From NCBI GenBank assembly GCA_016841965.1, contig JAEANN010000024.1:124001-188000 (forward strand): a DNA stretch of 64,000 nucleotides, in the 5' to 3' direction. The position numbers were made by a program, and so were the translations under genes. The notes under the pieces are model-generated. The model saw nothing but the letters and a program-made list of their open reading frames with translations. It was not told the origin of the DNA and made no database searches. Source of the stretch: Candidatus Roseilinea mizusawaensis (GTDB taxonomy: Bacteria; Chloroflexota; Anaerolineae; J036; Brachytrichaceae). Positions 1 through 10,177 of this stretch are shown piece after piece. Every line of letters starts with the position of its first letter. The stretch's first letter is position 1.

Positions 1-2
1 CC

Positions 3-1865
3 AGCTATGCCAATCGTCTGGCGGCAACGGCGCGCCGGCACAAAGACAATCTCACCCCTCTGCAACACGCGCTCAAGCTCATCATCGAATTGCTGGTGGC
101 GCTCATGCTGCTCATCACAGCGCTGCAACTGGCTGCTGCATCGTTCGGAGGTCTATCGGCGCTGCAAACCATGCGCCAGGTGACCGTTATCGTCACCAGT
201 TTTGTGCCCTCTGGTCTGATTTTGGCCGTCTCGGTGTCCCTCAGCGTTGGGGCGCTGCGCATCAGCCGGCTCAACACGCTGGTTCAGCGCATCAACGCCA
301 TCGAAAGCATGGGCCATCTCACCGTGTTGTGTGTCGATAAAACCGGCACGCTCACCGAGAATCGTCTGGCTGTGCGCGCTGCGCTGCCGCTCAACGGCGC
401 ATCGGCAGAGAGGGTGCGCCAATGTCTGGCCGACTATGCGTTTCATGCGTCTTCACAAAATAACACTGCGGCGGCTCTGGCGCAGTTTGCCGGCCCGTCG
501 TCGGCGCTGCGCGCCGTGCTGGCCGAAGTGCCGTTCAATTCAACCCGCAAATGGGGCGCGGTTTCTCTGGCAAGCAGCGCTGTACACGATGCGCCCACCA
601 CTGTGATTGTCGGCGCGCCAGAGGTGGTGCTTCCGCGCGACTCTGCTGACCGGCAGCGCATCGCGCAACTGGCCGGCGAGGGCTTGCGTGTCATGGCGCT
701 TGCTGTCGCGCCGGCGCCCTTGCAGTTGAACGGCACATCAACGGCTGACGCCTCACTGGTGTTGGATGCTGTGGCGCCCGACCGCCAAGGGCTGGCTTTG
801 CTGACAATCGAGGATCGCCCCCGCCCAGATATTGCCGACACGATAGCAGCCTTTCAACGGCTGGGCGTGCGCATTGTCATTATCTCCGGCGATCATGAAG
901 CGACGGTGCGCGCCGTGGCAGCCCGCGCCGGCTTGCCGGTGCAGGCTGTGGTCAACGGGCCGGCATTGGCCGGCATGAGCCAGCCCGAATTCGACGCGCT
1001 GGTGAGGCGGGTCGATCTGTTTGCGCGCGTCACGCCCGATATCAAACGCTCGATTGTGGCGTCCTTGCGCCGGCGTGGGGACTATGTGGGTATGGTGGGC
1101 GATGGGGTCAACGACGTGCCCGCTCTGAAAGAAGCTCGTCTTGGCATTGCCATGAACGATGGCGCGCAAATCGCCAGAGATGTGTCGGATCTGGTGTTGC
1201 TCGACAATGCACTGTCCACATTGCCGCGCGCGTTGGAAGAGGGGCAGCGCATCACGCAGCGCGTCTATGCCGCATGTCGTATCTACATGGCGAAGAACGC
1301 TGCCACGGTGCTGGCGATTCTGTTTGCTGCACTGGCCGGCCTGCCATTCCCTATCGAGCCGAGGCAGATGAGCTGGTTGACCACACTCATCGTTGGCATT
1401 CCTTGCACTGCGCTGGCATTCAATTTTATTCGCCCGATGTACACCCGCTCTTTTGTGCGCGGGGTGCTGTGGCGGGCGCTTGTGGGCGGCCTGATCGCCG
1501 CCTTGGCGGCCACCCTGCCGTATTTGCTCAGCTATGCGGTCATGCCAGATGTGCGTGCAGCGCGCACAGTGTTCATCGTGTCGGCCATGCACATCTCGGC
1601 GCACCTGGTGTGGGACGCCTTGGGCGTCTCGGTGTTCAACCCGAACAGTTTGCGCAAACGGTGGCGCGTCTTTGTGTTTGGGTTGGCGTTGCTGGGGGTG
1701 GGAGTGGCCGGCGTGCCATTGTTGCCGGCGTTCCTGGATGCTGCGCCGCTGACCGCCTGGCAATGGGTGATGGCTGTTGTTTTTCCGTTGGCTGGGGCGC
1801 TGGCATTGCGCAACTGGACGCGCAGCCTGTTTGTGCGCCGGCTGGCTGCGTTGTTGTTAGCCTGA
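3..1865 (+). CDS. P-type cation-transporting ATPase, 5' end outside window
   Basis: C-terminal two thirds of a P-type ATPase, a membrane pump that moves a cation using ATP. The frame is open from the first bases, so the start and the TGES actuator motif lie upstream. Visible are the phosphorylation motif DKTGTLTE (Asp codon at 336-338), the hinge motif [13 protein letters not shown] near 1096, and hydrophobic segments before the DKTGT and in the last 200 residues. The order membrane pair - DKTGT - nucleotide-binding domain - GDGVND - C-terminal membrane bundle fits the family. The short phosphorylation/nucleotide-binding region and lack of visible heavy-metal CPC motif suggest a Ca/Mg-type or CtpE-like pump rather than a copper pump, but the substrate cannot be read. 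It converges on the next gene with a 9-base overlap. Confidence 0.93.
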   Translation, partial: SYANRLAATARRHKDNLTPLQHALKLIIELLVALMLLITALQLAAASFGGLSALQTMRQVTVIVTSFVPSGLILAVSVSLSVGALRISRLNTLVQRINAIESMGHLTVLCVDKTGTLTENRLAVRAALPLNGASAERVRQCLADYAFHASSQNNTAAALAQFAGPSSALRAVLAEVPFNSTRKWGAVSLASSAVHDAPTTVIVGAPEVVLPRDSADRQRIAQLAGEGLRVMALAVAPAPLQLNGTSTADASLVLDAVAPDRQGLALLTIEDRPRPDIADTIAAFQRLGVRIVIISGDHEATVRAVAARAGLPVQAVVNGPALAGMSQPEFDALVRRVDLFARVTPDIKRSIVASLRRRGDYVGMVGDGVNDVPALKEARLGIAMNDGAQIARDVSDLVLLDNALSTLPRALEEGQRITQRVYAACRIYMAKNAATVLAILFAALAGLPFPIEPRQMSWLTTLIVGIPCTALAFNFIRPMYTRSFVRGVLWRALVGGLIAALAATLPYLLSYAVMPDVRAARTVFIVSAMHISAHLVWDALGVSVFNPNSLRKRWRVFVFGLALLGVGVAGVPLLPAFLDAAPLTAWQWVMAVVFPLAGALALRNWTRSLFVRRLAALLLA

Positions 1866-3029
1866 TCCTGCCATTTGCCGGCCGGCCAGCGCCGGCGCGC
1901 GCCCGGCGCGCACGCCGGCCTTTGCGATCACATGCGCATAGTCGTCCAACAAGCCATCCAGCACAGCTTCCCAGCGCCGGCTTTCGGCGATTGCGCGCGC
2001 TTCTCTCGACAGCCGGCGGGCCAGATCTCTATCTGCCACAATTCTGCGCGTGGCCGCGACCAGTGACGCTATATCTTCGGGGTCGAACAGCAACCCGGAG
2101 ACGCCATCGCTGACAAAATCCAGCACACCGCCCGAACGCGCGGCTACCACCGGCAGTCCCGAAGCCATGGCTTCCAGCACGACATTGCCAAATGTCTCGT
2201 TGGCGCCGGGGAAAATGAAGACATCCGCGGCGGCATAGGCGCGCGCCAGATCGTCTCCACGCAGATAGCCGGTGAAGACAGTTCGTCCATCGCTGAATAC
2301 CCGTTCCAGCGCGGGCCGGCTGGGGCCATCGCCCACGATTGCAAGGCGCGCCTGTGGAAGGGCGTCGAGTGCCGCGCGCAACCATTCGATGCGTTTCTCC
2401 GGCGCAAGCCGGCCGGCAAACAACAGCAAGGGCGCATCCGGATGCCCGTCGGTCAGTTTGTGTCGCCATGCTGCGCTGTGTTGCTGCGGGTGAAACCGCT
2501 CTGCATCAACGCCCCGGCTCCACACTTTGACCCGCTCGAAACCGTGCGCTTGCAGATCGAGTTGCGTGGCGTGCGACGGACACAGATTCAAATCAGCCTG
2601 ATTGTGAATCCAGCGCAGGTAGCTGCGCAGTGGTTCAACGGCGATGCGCAGTCCCCAGCGCGCAGCGAAGCCGGGCACGTCGGTGTGATAGGAAGCCACA
2701 GTTGGCAGGCCGAGGCTGCGCGCGCGCCACAGGCCGGCCACGCCCAGCCATACCGGATTGATGACGTGCACAATGTCTGGCGCAAAGCGCTTCAAGTGCG
2801 CGATTGCAGCCGGAATGCCCGTCACCAGGCGCAATTCTGGGTAAAGCGGAAACGGAACTGTTGGAAAGCCGATTACCTGTGTGCTGGCATATTGCGCCGG
2901 GCCGCCGTTGGGCGCCAGCAACAGGCTGGTGTGTCCCCGACGCGCCAGATGTTGCAACAGATGGCACAACGTGTTGACAATGCCATCGATCTTGGGCAGG
3001 AATGTCTCACTGATCAGCGCGATTCGCAT
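1857..3029 (-). CDS. GT4-family glycosyltransferase (mannosyltransferase-like)
   Basis: Retaining GT-B glycosyltransferase of about 390 residues, the usual family length. The N-terminal [21 protein letters not shown] with an acceptor-side GG/H region is typical of GDP-mannose-dependent and sulfoquinovosyl-type GT4 enzymes. The donor-binding half shows [16 protein letters not shown], a [21 protein letters not shown] segment and the E-x7-E signature in [19 protein letters not shown]. It probably transfers a sugar to a lipid or glycan on the cytoplasmic face. It is the last gene of a tightly packed minus-strand operon with a PAP2-like protein and a GT2 enzyme, suggesting glycolipid or cell-envelope glycan synthesis. 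The exact donor and acceptor are not readable. Confidence 0.9.
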   Translation of the reverse strand: MRIALISETFLPKIDGIVNTLCHLLQHLARRGHTSLLLAPNGGPAQYASTQVIGFPTVPFPLYPELRLVTGIPAAIAHLKRFAPDIVHVINPVWLGVAGLWRARSLGLPTVASYHTDVPGFAARWGLRIAVEPLRSYLRWIHNQADLNLCPSHATQLDLQAHGFERVKVWSRGVDAERFHPQQHSAAWRHKLTDGHPDAPLLLFAGRLAPEKRIEWLRAALDALPQARLAIVGDGPSRPALERVFSDGRTVFTGYLRGDDLARAYAAADVFIFPGANETFGNVVLEAMASGLPVVAARSGGVLDFVSDGVSGLLFDPEDIASLVAATRRIVADRDLARRLSREARAIAESRRWEAVLDGLLDDYAHVIAKAGVRAGRAPALAGRQMAGSG

Positions 3030-3030
3030 A

Positions 3031-3678
3031 TCAGACCGCCGGCATAAATAGCAATGCGCCGGTGTAGATCACGCCGCCAACCAGTGTGCCGGCGATGGTC
3101 TGAGCCAGGGTGTGCCGGCCCAGCGCAATGCGCGCCCAGGCCACCAGTGGAATCAGCGCCGCGATCACCAGCGTTGCCGGCCCGGCCACGTGCCAGCCAA
3201 TTGCAGCGGCCCCTGCCATCGCTGCTGTGTGCAAGCTGATCTTCCACCACGTGGTCACAACGGACAGGATGAGTGTTTGAATCGCCAGCGCGCCAAGCAG
3301 CACCGTCAGCGCGCGTGGCGCGTCGAATGCAAATGACAAGCCGGCGGCGAGTATGGCGCTTAAGATTGCCACACAGTAGGGCCGGGCGCGTTCGTGGCGC
3401 TGTGGCAAGTCGATGCTGCTTACCCGGCCTGTTTGAACCAGCCACACCACGAATAACAGCGGCAATGCCACCACCAGCGCAATGTCGGTCAGCGCCCAGA
3501 GCCAGGTGATGGGCGTATCGATCCGCGCTGCAATAACTACCAGGCCGGCTGCGCCGGCCACCGGCGGGCTGAACACCAGCGACACGCGGCCGGCCCATTG
3601 CTGGCGTTGCGCCGGTCGGATGAAGCGGGCGAAGGGTGTTGTCGGGCGTGTCTGGGCGCGATCGGCTGTCAATTGCAT
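3031..3678 (-). CDS. PAP2-like membrane phosphatase family protein
   Basis: Integral membrane protein of 215 residues. The frame is open further upstream, but the Met at 3678 ([12 protein letters not shown]) is chosen because the upstream part is a low-quality Arg/Pro-rich shadow of the preceding gene. Several hydrophobic helices are followed by [16 protein letters not shown] and a final [20 protein letters not shown]; these resemble the second and third PAP2 motifs (SxxxH and SRxxxxxH...GxxxG) in a reduced form. It may be a lipid or polyprenyl phosphate phosphatase, or a PAP2-fold protein lacking part of the active site. It overlaps the stop of the GT2 gene by about 10 bases and abuts the GT4 gene, so the three are probably co-translated. 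Confidence 0.75.
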   Translation of the reverse strand: MQLTADRAQTRPTTPFARFIRPAQRQQWAGRVSLVFSPPVAGAAGLVVIAARIDTPITWLWALTDIALVVALPLLFVVWLVQTGRVSSIDLPQRHERARPYCVAILSAILAAGLSFAFDAPRALTVLLGALAIQTLILSVVTTWWKISLHTAAMAGAAAIGWHVAGPATLVIAALIPLVAWARIALGRHTLAQTIAGTLVGGVIYTGALLFMPAV

Positions 3679-4418
3679 GCGCGTGATCTCCGGTTGTGGA
3701 TGCTTTTTGCGCTGGGTCGATGACTGTGAGACCAGTAGCCCCAGTCGCGTCCCCGCCAGCGCGCGGGAATCAGGTTGAAGTACAGCAGGGCGCAACGCGC
3801 GGCCGAGTGGACTGTTTTGGCAAGCGCGCCGCGCTCCAGCCGGCGGTGGTCGCGCTCGTACACGATCAGGCCCGGGTCGAATCGGACGCGGTAGCCATGG
3901 CGCTGGATGCGCCACACGACTTCCGAATCCTCGTTGCAGGTGAGCTGCGGGTCAAAACCGCCGACGGCCTTCAGCGCAAGCCGGCGCATCAGCAGGTTCG
4001 AGCCGGACGCAGCAGCGACTCCCAACGCATGACACCATCCCTGCGCGCGCGCAAACCAGCGATAGTAGTTGGCAAAGCCGGTGACGGAAAGTTTTGGCCC
4101 GTAGACCACATCACCCTGTGAGATGTCACGGATACGTTCGAAGTAGTCTTGGGCAAACAGAATGTCGGCGTCGGTGAAGAGCAGCCAGTGTGTGCGCGCC
4201 ACGTCCGCGCCGATCTGGCGGGCCTGGGCGATGTTGCACGCGCGCTGCACAATGTATGTGTTGGCCGGCCGCAACCGGCGCGCAATGTCGGGGGTGTCAT
4301 CCTCACTCGAATCGACGATGATGAGTTGAATCGCATCGGGTAGGGAAGCCAGAAAGAAGGGAATATTGCCCGCCTCATTGCAAGTCGGCACGACGATGCT
4401 GATATCATGAATGTCCAC
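3669..4418 (-). CDS. GT2-family glycosyltransferase
   Basis: Inverting GT-A glycosyltransferase of 249 residues. It begins ISIVVPTCNEAGNIPFFLASL, has the nucleotide-sugar Asp in LIIVDSSEDDTPDIA, the metal-binding DxD-like site FTDADI near residue 82, and the acceptor-side SGSNLLMRRLALKAVGGFDPQLTCNEDSEVVWRI with the ED motif. There are no long C-terminal membrane helices. The start is the GTG at 4418, preceded by a good GGGAGGTG ribosome site. The last ~25 residues are basic and low in similarity, overlapping the next gene. First gene of the three-gene minus-strand operon. Confidence 0.9.
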   Translation of the reverse strand: MDIHDISIVVPTCNEAGNIPFFLASLPDAIQLIIVDSSEDDTPDIARRLRPANTYIVQRACNIAQARQIGADVARTHWLLFTDADILFAQDYFERIRDISQGDVVYGPKLSVTGFANYYRWFARAQGWCHALGVAAASGSNLLMRRLALKAVGGFDPQLTCNEDSEVVWRIQRHGYRVRFDPGLIVYERDHRRLERGALAKTVHSAARCALLYFNLIPARWRGRDWGYWSHSHRPSAKSIHNRRSRACN

Positions 4419-4710
4419 AAGTGTTCACCTCCCTGCGTGTTTGGCGCGGGAGCCGGCTTTCACACAGCAGGGTATGCGGCGCCCAATAAGCCCATGTTGT
4501 CGGGGGCTTAACGGCTGGTTAACGACAGAACGCGCCGGCTGCTGCGCATGCGCATGTGATTCACCCACTTCTCGCCGGACCGCATCTGTCCGGCGTCCTG
4601 ACGCAACCTTAAAGCGACGATAAACAGGTGTTAACGCGCCTGTCTCACAATCATCCCGGCTTCCGGCAGCGCAGGCTCGCGCGCGCCAGTTCAATGTGAG
4701 GATGTCACGA

Positions 4711-5541
4711 GTGAAATTTCTATTGACCAACGACGATGGTGTGACCGCGCCGGGCTTGTGGGCCGCAGCAAGCGCCCTGGCCGAGGTGGGCCAGGTGTTA
4801 ATCGTTGCGCCGTCGGGCAATTGCAGTGGGTATGGGCCGGCCTATCCGCCGGGGCAAGTCTTGTCTTGGTTTCCCTATCGCAACGGCAGCAATCATCCGG
4901 CCGGCGTGACAGCCTATGGGCTGAGCGCCACGCCGGCTACCTGCGCGCATGTGGGTCTCAGCGGCGTCTTTGGCATGCAGGACTTCGACCTTGTTGTTAG
5001 TGGCGTGAATGAGGGCGCGAACATAGGGCGCGATGTGTTCTACTCCGGCACGGTTGGGGCCGCGCTGACAGCGCATTTTCTGGGCCGGCCGGCCATCGCC
5101 ATCTCGCTGGCAGTGCAGCCGGGGCAGGCGGCGCACTGGGATTCTGCTCGCCAGGCTGTCCGTGAGGTCGTTGCGCTGTGGCGCGAAGACCAGCAGCGCG
5201 GCTATCGCGAGGTGTTCTATAACGTCAACGTGCCGAATCGCGTTGTGGGGGACTTGCGTGGCCTGCGTGTGGCCGGACTGAGCGGGCACTCCTTTCTGCC
5301 GGCCAGCCGTTTCGAGCAGGCCCCAAATCAACCCAATCAGGTGCTCATCCGGCGTGTGGAAGATTGCGCGCCGGCCGGCCATGCACTGTGGAGCGACGCT
5401 TGGGCGATTGAGCAGGGGCACGTCTCAATCACGCCGTTGAAGCCGGCGCACAATGCGCTGCCTGCTGATCTGTGCGATGTGCCGGCAGCATGGTGTGGGG
5501 CAGGCGATAGAAGTTGTAGCTGTCGTACAGAGGCCGGATGA
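4711..5541 (+). CDS. surE: 5'/3'-nucleotidase SurE
   Basis: Metal-dependent nucleoside monophosphatase of the stationary-phase survival protein family. The metal site begins at the N-terminus with MKFLLTNDDG (Asp-Asp pair), followed by VAPSGNCSGYG in place of the usual APxxNxSG, and the diagnostic VSGVNEGANIGRDVFYSGTVGAA. About 276 residues, slightly longer than typical SurE. The GTG at 4711 is preferred because SurE proteins start two or three residues before LLTNDDG and a GAGG lies nine bases upstream; in-frame starts at 4696 and 4702 are alternatives. Stands alone, with 292 bases of non-coding DNA upstream holding two short inverted repeats (for example GCCGGA/TCCGGC at 4574-4594). Confidence 0.92.
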   Translation: MKFLLTNDDGVTAPGLWAAASALAEVGQVLIVAPSGNCSGYGPAYPPGQVLSWFPYRNGSNHPAGVTAYGLSATPATCAHVGLSGVFGMQDFDLVVSGVNEGANIGRDVFYSGTVGAALTAHFLGRPAIAISLAVQPGQAAHWDSARQAVREVVALWREDQQRGYREVFYNVNVPNRVVGDLRGLRVAGLSGHSFLPASRFEQAPNQPNQVLIRRVEDCAPAGHALWSDAWAIEQGHVSITPLKPAHNALPADLCDVPAAWCGAGDRSCSCRTEAG

Positions 5542-5671
5542 AGTGAGGCGTAAATGTCGTCGCTGCTACGGCTTCGAGTGATCCCGCGTTGAGCATGGCG
5601 TGATTGTACTGATGCCGTCTGCGCCGGCCACTACAATACCTCCACGTTTGACTCAAAAAAGGAGAATGACC

Positions 5672-6727
5672 ATGCGCGCCTATATCGGCACCTACACCCG
5701 TGGCAACAGCAAAGGCATCTATGTGTGCGAGCAGGATGCGGACAGCGGCGAGCTGCGCATCGTGGATGCAACCTTCGTCGAACACCCTTCGTTCCTGGCT
5801 GTGCATCCGGGCGGGCATTATCTGTATGCCGTCAATGAAATGGGCGATGCCGGCGCGATGGGCGCGGTCAGCGCGTTTGCAATAGATGCGAGCACCGGCC
5901 GCCTGTCGTTCATCAATCAGCAGTCTGCGCTGGGCACAGCGCCGTGCCATCTCAGCGTGGATCGCAGCGGCCGCTGTGTGGTTGTGGCGAATTACGGAAC
6001 GGGCAATGTAGCGGCTTTTGCGATTCGCGCCGACGGAGGAGTGTCGCCGGCCGGCAGCGTGCGCCAACATGCCGGCGCCGGCCCGAATGCTGAGCGACAA
6101 GAAGGCCCGCACGCGCATTCGGCGGATGTGACGCCAGACAACGCGCTGGCTGTGGCGGCCGATTTGGGTCTGGACAAACTGATGTTGTACCGGCTTGATC
6201 CAAGCGTCGCCGTGCTTACGCCCCACGATCCGCCGTTTGTAGCATTGCAACCCGGCTGTGGCCCGCGCCACCTGGCTTTTCACCCCACTGGCCGTTTTGC
6301 ATATGTCATCACAGAGCTGGCGAACACGGTCATCGCGCTGGCCTACGATGCGGCGCGCGGCGCGTTTGAGGTGTTGCAGACGGTGAGTACCTTGCCGGCC
6401 GGCTGGACGGGCGAGAGCTACTGCGCCGAGATCTGCGTCCATCCTTCAGGCCGGTTTGTGTACGGCTCCAATCGCGGTCACGACAGCATTGCTGTTTTTG
6501 CGGTGGACGCGGCGAGCGGGATGCTGACGCCGGCTGGCCATGCCGCGACGCTGGGCAAGTGGCCGCGCGGCTTTGCGCTCGACCCGGCCGGCCGTTTCTG
6601 CTACGTGGCCAACGAGCGCAGTGATTCGATCGTGCTCTTTCGAGTGGATGCAGCCAGCGGCGCGCTGACACCCACCGGTCATGTGCTGTCTGTGCCCAGC
6701 CCGGTGTGCGTGGTGTTTGCAGGTTGA
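5672..6727 (+). CDS. Lactonase-family beta-propeller protein (Pgl-like)
   Basis: 351-residue seven-bladed propeller protein of the 6-phosphogluconolactonase/3-carboxymuconate cyclase family. Repeating blades are seen as YIGTYTRGNSKGIYV, FLAVHPGGHYLYAVNE, CHLSVDRSGRCVVVANYGTGNVAAF, HLAFHPTGRFAYVITEL, IRFVYGSNRGHDSIAVF-type and PAGRFCYVANERSDSIVLF, each with the Asn/Gly-rich turn of the family. It may hydrolyse 6-phosphogluconolactone in the pentose phosphate pathway, but related proteins have other lactone substrates. The ATG at 5672 is chosen because an AAGGAGA ribosome site ends seven bases before it; the ATG at 5666 is too close. Converges exactly, end to end, with the next gene. Confidence 0.9.
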   Translation: MRAYIGTYTRGNSKGIYVCEQDADSGELRIVDATFVEHPSFLAVHPGGHYLYAVNEMGDAGAMGAVSAFAIDASTGRLSFINQQSALGTAPCHLSVDRSGRCVVVANYGTGNVAAFAIRADGGVSPAGSVRQHAGAGPNAERQEGPHAHSADVTPDNALAVAADLGLDKLMLYRLDPSVAVLTPHDPPFVALQPGCGPRHLAFHPTGRFAYVITELANTVIALAYDAARGAFEVLQTVSTLPAGWTGESYCAEICVHPSGRFVYGSNRGHDSIAVFAVDAASGMLTPAGHAATLGKWPRGFALDPAGRFCYVANERSDSIVLFRVDAASGALTPTGHVLSVPSPVCVVFAG

Positions 6728-7543
6728 TTACTCGCTTGACGCGCCGACGCCCAAAATCCACCCTTCGATCTCAGCGGTACACCGCTCGATGGGTGTGAGG
6801 GCCGGCTGCAAGTGCCGGCGTAAGTCGCCGCTGCTGTCGGTTTCTTGCATCCAGCGCGCCACAGCGTAGGCGTCGTGCTGGTGCGGCGAGCGATTCTCTG
6901 CGGGGTAGCGTTTGTTCCACAGGCGCGGGTACACCTCGGCGATCACTGTGCGCTCGGCTGCTGGCTGCCAGCCATCGAACGGCCAGAAGTGAACCCTTGC
7001 GCCCAACCGCTGCCGCAGAAAACGCAGCCAGGGCAGGCCAGCGTGGGTGGATTTGGCCACCGTGCCCTGCACATCGAAGTGAAACACAGACTTGGCCGTG
7101 CCGGCGCGTATCTCGGTCAGCCGCCGCCAGCGTGGGTTGCCGCTGCGCGCTGCTCCGTTCCCCAAAATGCCATCGCGGATGAAGTCAATATAGGTGTTGG
7201 GCGCGTCGGTCGGCCAGTGGCGTTGAAAGTCGTCCAGAAAAGCCGGCCAGTCGAGCGCCAGCCGGTAATGTTCAAAGTAGGCCAGCGGGAAAGAGAAACC
7301 GTGGTCGATGCCCACAAGCGTTGGCGGACTGTCGAGCAAGGTCTCGGCCAGCCACTCGGCCAAGCTACGGCGTGTCCAGTATTTACGTGCGCTGGGTGGG
7401 GGCGGTATTTCGACCGGCTCTGGCAGGCCGTTCGCGCTGCCGGCCAGATAGACGGCCAGATAGACGCGCAGGCCCGGCAAACTGCTTTCGGCTGTCTCTG
7501 CGCCCGAATAATCGACCCCGATATAACGCGCAAAGTCCGGCAT
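6728..7543 (-). CDS. Unknown protein with RNase H-like (DUF429-like) motifs
   Basis: 271-residue soluble protein. It starts RYIGVDYSGAETAESSLPGL, a first-strand acidic motif like that of RNase H-fold proteins, has a second acidic strand in LVGIDHGFSFPLAYF, and a C-terminal VIAEVYPRLWN followed by HQHDAYAVARWMQ. This DxxG / D / E...P / D pattern resembles DUF429-type predicted nucleases. No gene of known function has been assigned here, and the molecular role is unknown. Flanked by convergent lactonase and an upstream MFS gene in the same direction with a 33-base gap, so it may be co-transcribed with it. Confidence 0.75.
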   Translation of the reverse strand: MPDFARYIGVDYSGAETAESSLPGLRVYLAVYLAGSANGLPEPVEIPPPPSARKYWTRRSLAEWLAETLLDSPPTLVGIDHGFSFPLAYFEHYRLALDWPAFLDDFQRHWPTDAPNTYIDFIRDGILGNGAARSGNPRWRRLTEIRAGTAKSVFHFDVQGTVAKSTHAGLPWLRFLRQRLGARVHFWPFDGWQPAAERTVIAEVYPRLWNKRYPAENRSPHQHDAYAVARWMQETDSSGDLRRHLQPALTPIERCTAEIEGWILGVGASSE

Positions 7544-7576
7544 GGTGGATATCCGCTTTCACGCCGGCAGGTTGTG

Positions 7577-9145
7577 TTATGCCGGCGTGGGCGTGTCTTG
7601 TCGCCGCCCCGACTCGCGCATCGCACGCGTCATGTTCACACCCAGCAGGATGATCAGTCCCACCACAAAGAAGATCACCACCGAAAGGATGGCCGGCCTC
7701 AGGTTGCCCACGGCCTGATTGACAAACCCAAACAGGAACGGCCCCATCCACGATGTGCCGCGCTCACTGATCTCATAGATCGAGAAGAACTCCGCTTCTT
7801 TGTTCTGCGGGATCATCTGCGCGAACAGGCTGCGGCTAAGCGCCTGGCTGCCGCCCAGCACCAGTGCAATACACGCGCCCAGCACCCAGAACTCCAGCTC
7901 GGCCTGCGGGATGCCCAGCGCCGACGGGCCGTAGTCGCGCATGCCGAGGAAGGCATAGATCACCACGCCTGACCAGATGAACAGGCTGACCACCAGCGCG
8001 CGCTTGGCGCCCAGCCAGCCGGCCAGCCGGCCAAACGACAGCGCCCCGATGAATGCCACGAACTGGATGAATAGGATGAGCAGCGTCAGACGCTCGGTGG
8101 GAATCGCCAGCCCGCCGCGCAACACCGGCGCCGCCGCGAAGATGGCAGACACCCCGATCACGGTCTGAATGCCGTCGTTGTAGATCAGATAGGCCAACAG
8201 GAAGCGGGCAGTTTCGGGCGAGGTGCGCCACTTGCGCCGGATGAAGATCGCGATCATGACCAGCGGCCCCACCACGGCGAGGAAGATGATCTCCAGCGGC
8301 AGTTGCAGGAATGATACGACTGGGAAGAGAATCAGCACGATGAGCGGCGAGAGCAACAGCCGGGCTACGGTCGGGGCCGGCGTTTCCATCGTTTCGCTCA
8401 GTTGCTTGAAGGCAACGCCGACGATGTTCTTGCCCTGCGGCAGTGCGCGGGCGGTGTGACGCGGGCGCAAGGTCAGCCAGGTCCAGATCGACCAGCCCAG
8501 CCACCACAGGCCGGCCGAGGCCAGATTGAGGCGCACGGCCAGCCCGCTATCCAGCCCCAGTCGGTCGCGCATGAGGAAGAGCGCCAGGTTGAACACCAGC
8601 AACAACCCGCCCCCCAGATAGCCCATCGCCCATCCGAAGGAGGACACGCGATCGCGCTGGTCTTCGCTGGCAATGTCGGGCAAATAAGCGTTGTAGAACA
8701 CGATGGCGGCCCCAAACGCCAGATTGGCGATGATATACAACACGCCTCCCAGCCACCACAACTGGCCCTGCACGAAGAAAAGCGCAGTGGTCGCCAAGCC
8801 GCCGATGCCTGCGAACAGTTGCAACATCTGCTTGCGGCGATGGGAATAGTCGGCAATCGCGCCGAGGATGGGCAGGAAGCCGGCTTGAAAGACGACCGAG
8901 AAGGCGATGCAATAGGGTAGGAAAGATTCCGGCGCTACCGGCAGGCCAAAAAAGCGCGCCAAACCGTCGGGGCTGGCTGTGGCGGCACTTTCGACCAATG
9001 TCGCCAGATACGGCCCCAGGAAGACGGTGCCCACCGTCGTGCTGAAGGCGCTGTTGGCCCAGTCGTACATGGCCCAGCCGAGAATTTCGCGCCGGTCGTT
9101 TACGCGGACTGAGTCTGCGGGGTGTTCACGAGTGAGTGCTGCCAA
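7577..9145 (-). CDS. MFS transporter, UMF1 (Atg22-like) family
   Basis: 522-residue membrane protein with about twelve hydrophobic segments. The opening REILGWAMYDWANSAFSTTVGTVFLGPYL is the hallmark of the UMF1/vacuole-effluxer Atg22-like branch of the major facilitator superfamily. Between helices are GAIADYSHRRKQML (loop 2-3 motif) and NAYLPDIASEDQRDRVSSFGWAMGYLGGG, both characteristic. The substrate is unknown; relatives are suspected amino acid or sugar exporters. The frame is open to 9226, but the TTG at 9145 has a GGAGAA site eight bases upstream and gives the normal short N-terminus, so it is preferred. Confidence 0.9.
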   Translation of the reverse strand: MAALTREHPADSVRVNDRREILGWAMYDWANSAFSTTVGTVFLGPYLATLVESAATASPDGLARFFGLPVAPESFLPYCIAFSVVFQAGFLPILGAIADYSHRRKQMLQLFAGIGGLATTALFFVQGQLWWLGGVLYIIANLAFGAAIVFYNAYLPDIASEDQRDRVSSFGWAMGYLGGGLLLVFNLALFLMRDRLGLDSGLAVRLNLASAGLWWLGWSIWTWLTLRPRHTARALPQGKNIVGVAFKQLSETMETPAPTVARLLLSPLIVLILFPVVSFLQLPLEIIFLAVVGPLVMIAIFIRRKWRTSPETARFLLAYLIYNDGIQTVIGVSAIFAAAPVLRGGLAIPTERLTLLILFIQFVAFIGALSFGRLAGWLGAKRALVVSLFIWSGVVIYAFLGMRDYGPSALGIPQAELEFWVLGACIALVLGGSQALSRSLFAQMIPQNKEAEFFSIYEISERGTSWMGPFLFGFVNQAVGNLRPAILSVVIFFVVGLIILLGVNMTRAMRESGRRQDTPTPA

Positions 9146-9229
9146 GCATGTTCTCCGATTAAAGCAATGGCTTGAAGTGTGCTGGATGTATGTGAAGTGT
9201 GCGTTAAGAAGCCGGCGATGCTGCACAGG

Positions 9230-10036
9230 TCACGCCAGCGGGATGCCCGCGGCGTCAAACGCTTTCTTCACCGTCTCGTATAGATAGAATTCAAGTTTCT
9301 GCGCCGCGCCATAGTCTGCGCACCACACGCGCAACGACAGGACGACGCCGCCGCCGGCCAGACTGACCACCGGGCAACCCATTACCTCGCCGGCCAGCGG
9401 ATGCGTGCGCGCCTTTTCGAGCACGATGGCGCGCGCCTGATCGACATCGGCGCCGGCCCCGATCTTGAACGGAATCACGGCCAGCTTGCGCGGGTCGCGT
9501 GTGGTCAGGTTGATGGTGACCTGCGTTCCCATCACGCTGTTGGGGATGATGATGCGCCGGTTGTCGTAGGTGCGCAGGACGGTGTATCCCAACGTCAGAC
9601 TTTCGATGTAGCCGATTTCCGGGCTGCCAGGTGCGTTCACCTGCACCAGATCGCCCAACTCAAATGGCCGGTAGAGCGCGAGTGAAATGCCGGCGATCAG
9701 GTTGCCCAGCGTGTTCTGCGCGGCCAGGCCGATCACCAGCGACACAATGCTGACGCTGGCCAACAGCGCCGTGCCAATCGCGCGCAGTGAAGGGATCAGA
9801 TTGGCATACAGCACAATGGCCAGCACAATAATCACCACTTGACCTAGCTGGGCGCTGAAGCGTAGCGTGGTGCGGTTGACCAGTCGCGTTTCGCGTTCGA
9901 GCAGGCGATGTGTCACGCGGCGCAGCAGCCGGCTTGTGAACCAGCCCAGCCCCAAAGTCAGCGCCGCGTATATCACCGCGCCGGCCAGTGTGTCGGGATT
10001 AAACACGTAGTCGCGCAGGATTTGATCTATAGACAT
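9230..10036 (-). CDS. MscS-family mechanosensitive ion channel
   Basis: 268-residue small-conductance mechanosensitive channel, which opens under membrane tension to release solutes on osmotic downshock. Two or three N-terminal helices lead to the pore-lining TM3 (LLASVSIVSLVIGLAAQNTLGNLIAGISLAL) and the MscS beta domain PFELGDLVQVN...IGYIESLTLGYTVLRTYDNRRIIIPNSVM. A C-terminal alpha/beta domain ends in AFDAAGIPLA, close to the family's FPxPQ-type ending. The frame continues far upstream without stop, but MSIDQILRDY at 10036 is the sensible start; the upstream part is a shadow. Length is slightly below E. coli MscS. Confidence 0.92.
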   Translation of the reverse strand: MSIDQILRDYVFNPDTLAGAVIYAALTLGLGWFTSRLLRRVTHRLLERETRLVNRTTLRFSAQLGQVVIIVLAIVLYANLIPSLRAIGTALLASVSIVSLVIGLAAQNTLGNLIAGISLALYRPFELGDLVQVNAPGSPEIGYIESLTLGYTVLRTYDNRRIIIPNSVMGTQVTINLTTRDPRKLAVIPFKIGAGADVDQARAIVLEKARTHPLAGEVMGCPVVSLAGGGVVLSLRVWCADYGAAQKLEFYLYETVKKAFDAAGIPLA

Positions 10037-10177
10037 GCTACAGCCGCTACTGTAGGATTGTTCTCGATTGCCGAGTATGCCACGAAGTGGTTTGTGTAAA
10101 AGTGGCGCAAGATCAATCGTTTCTCCAGCCGCCCGGCGATTGGGTGCACCGGACAAGCACGCGATTACAATCTGCTC

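Noticed and set aside
753..1763. 336-residue minus-strand frame opposite the P-type ATPase
   Set aside because: Low-complexity His/Gln/Arg sequence, no ribosome site, fully antisense to a clear gene.
5429..6442. 337-residue minus-strand frame across surE end and the lactonase
   Set aside because: Shadow of the lactonase; rich in His/Arg/Gln as expected for complementary GC-rich coding DNA.
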